From the NCBI GenBank assembly GCA_023396615.1, contig JAEWVM010000085.1, positions 1-5,844 of the forward strand: DNA of 5,844 nucleotides, given 5' to 3'. Below, one piece after another: positions 5,087 to 5,844 of this stretch. This DNA is from Spirochaetota bacterium (lineage in GTDB: Bacteria > Spirochaetota > UBA4802 > JAFGJZ01). Both the position numbers and the translations under genes were made by a program. The notes below the pieces were generated by a model. That model saw only the letters and a program-made list of their open reading frames with translations, did no database searches and had not been told where the DNA came from. Position 1 is the stretch's first letter, and every line of letters begins with the position of its first letter.

Positions 5087-5094
5087 AAGGAGAG
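5087..5094 (+). promoter_or_regulatory. Strong ribosome-binding site that fixes a TTG start
   Basis: AAGGAGAG is an almost ideal Shine-Dalgarno sequence. AGGAG (5088-5092) is seven bases from TTG 5100-5102. The codons that follow encode the invariant Pth N-terminus K-L-I-V-G-F-G-N-P-G, so TTG is the start and no in-frame ATG gives a better one. Confidence 0.75.
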
Positions 5095-5099
5095 CTTCT

Positions 5100-5717
5100 T
5101 TGAAATTAATTGTTGGGTTCGGCAATCCGGGCGACAAACACGTCAATAATCGTCAGAACATCGGGTTTAAGGTTGTCGATATTATCGCCAATAATGCCAA
5201 TATTGACATTAGAGTAAAAAAGAAAAAGTCACTTATCGGCCGGGGCAAAATCGGCGAATGTGATGTGGTTCTTCTCAAGCCTCAGACTTTTGTAAATCTG
5301 ATCGGTGAGTCGGTTCTGTACGTCGCTTCCTTCCTGAGAATAAAGATTAGAGATGTGATATGTATTTTTGAAGATACTTCGCTTCCTTTGGGAAAGGTAA
5401 GAGTCGATTATGCAAAAACGGAAATAACCAACGACGGAATAGAGTCAATTTCAAAAGGAATCAAAACAGGTTCAAAATTTCCGCGTGTAATTATTGGCGT
5501 CGGAAAGCCCGAAGACGGAGAGGAGCTTCAGGCATATCTCTTAAAAGATTTTACGTTTGATGAAAATCTTATAGTAATTGATATTCTCAACAAAACAGAA
5601 CGTGTAATACTTGATCTTCTTAAGATGAGTGTTGAGGCCGTTCAGGATAAATATAATCCCGCCGGAACAACTGTCCGCGAAAAGAAACGCGAAGTTATAA
5701 TCCGAAAAGTTAAATAA
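5100..5717 (+). CDS. pth: Peptidyl-tRNA hydrolase homologue lacking canonical catalytic residues
   Basis: Pth frees tRNA from peptidyl-tRNA that drops off ribosomes. This 205-residue protein keeps the fold signature: LIVGFGNPG (3-11), PQTFVNLIGESV (61-72), LPLGKVRV (95-102), FPRVIIGVGKPED (127-139). It aligns without gaps to E. coli Pth through the key regions, and position after position is changed. Catalytic His20 is Gln19 (RQNIGF for RHN-x-G). Met67 is Val65. The Asp93 motif HDE is FED (Glu91). The glycine-rich GGHNG segment is ITNDG, making His113 Asn111 and Asn114 Asp112. An Arg of RIGIG is Ile131. Asn9 (Asn10) and Asn66 (Asn68) remain. The tail beyond 185 is basic (EKKREVIIRKVK). The frame is intact with an excellent ribosome-binding site, so it is not an obvious pseudogene. 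Its place after prs-rplY says it descends from the normal pth. It may bind tRNA or the ribosome without hydrolysis, or use different chemistry; activity should not be assumed. Confidence 0.85.
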   Translation: MKLIVGFGNPGDKHVNNRQNIGFKVVDIIANNANIDIRVKKKKSLIGRGKIGECDVVLLKPQTFVNLIGESVLYVASFLRIKIRDVICIFEDTSLPLGKVRVDYAKTEITNDGIESISKGIKTGSKFPRVIIGVGKPEDGEELQAYLLKDFTFDENLIVIDILNKTERVILDLLKMSVEAVQDKYNPAGTTVREKKREVIIRKVK

Positions 5718-5729
5718 AATAAAGAAATA

Positions 5730-5757
5730 TTGACTTCTTCTATTCTTCTGTTATAAT
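5730..5757 (+). promoter_or_regulatory. Sigma70-type promoter for the gene starting at 5786
   Basis: TTGACT (5730-5735), a 16-base pyrimidine-rich spacer, and a perfect TATAAT (5752-5757). Transcription would begin near 5764 and give a leader of about 22 nt containing TGGAG (5774-5778), seven bases before ATG 5786. This is the best promoter in the window and suggests that the operon ends with pth. No intrinsic terminator hairpin is visible in 5718-5729. Confidence 0.7.
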
Positions 5758-5785
5758 AATTCAAACCTTGATATGGAGAATAATT

Positions 5786-5844
5786 ATGACACGGATAATG
5801 GGAATTATGATTACAGACCGGCTTAAGGACGCTACAGAACTGCA
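5786..5844 (+). CDS. Start of an unidentified gene, cut by the window edge
   Basis: Nineteen codons are visible: MTRIMGIMITDRLKDATEL. The ATG has TGGAG seven bases upstream and a convincing promoter before it, so it is probably a real gene. The hydrophobic strand followed by DR and an amphipathic helix start loosely recalls the small ACT-like TM1266 family (described as an iron-only hydrogenase regulator), but 19 residues are too few for a family call. Confidence 0.6.
   Translation, partial: MTRIMGIMITDRLKDATEL

Noticed and set aside
5718..5730. Intrinsic terminator after pth
   Set aside because: The stretch is A-rich with no stem of useful length before the next promoter.

Overview
This window is a bacterial chromosome segment. 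A gene-free, palindrome-dense stretch (about 1-750) is followed by a tight plus-strand housekeeping block: an HD-GYP-type protein, ispE, tRNA-Gln(UUG), a short GlmU-like uridylyltransferase, prs, rplY (bL25/CTC type) and a divergent pth. After pth there is a strong-looking promoter and the first 19 codons of another gene. The order ispE, tRNA-Gln, prs, rplY, pth is, from memory, typical of Deltaproteobacteria and other deep Gram-negative lineages; Bacillus keeps a related glmU-prs-ctc-pth run but with purR/spoVG and no tRNA. The coding part has moderate GC, bacterial Shine-Dalgarno sites, and GTG and TTG starts. I cannot fix the phylum; a Deltaproteobacteria- or Deferribacterota-like organism is a guess.

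Layout. 1-204: AT-rich leader, then a possible minus-strand terminator. 205-624: a near-continuous string of short inverted repeats, more GC-rich than its surroundings. 636-752: a possible transposase C-terminal remnant with a candidate promoter inside it. 767-1669: HD-GYP protein. 1730-2629: ispE. 2627-2698: tRNA-Gln, whose first three bases are the ispE stop codon. 2714-3436: glmU-like. 3441-4382: prs. 4409-5026: rplY. 5100-5717: pth-like. 5786 to the edge: start of an unknown gene.

How the genes work together. ispE makes isoprenoid precursors, the GlmU-like enzyme makes UDP-GlcNAc for the envelope, and Prs makes PRPP for nucleotides. bL25 and Pth belong to translation, as does the tRNA embedded in the transcript. 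The spacing (15 nt from tRNA to the GlmU-like gene, 4 nt to prs, 26 nt to rplY, 73 nt to pth) argues for one operon in which tRNA processing cuts the mRNA.

Points most worth attention: (1) the Pth homologue has lost nearly all of the canonical catalytic residues although its frame is intact; (2) RNase P maturation of tRNA-Gln would remove the stop codon from ispE mRNA; (3) the palindrome string at 205-624 has recurring AGGA-type loops on one strand, hence CUCCU-type loops on the other, with a terminator-like hairpin at its minus-strand exit; (4) the GlmU homologue consists only of the uridylyltransferase domain.
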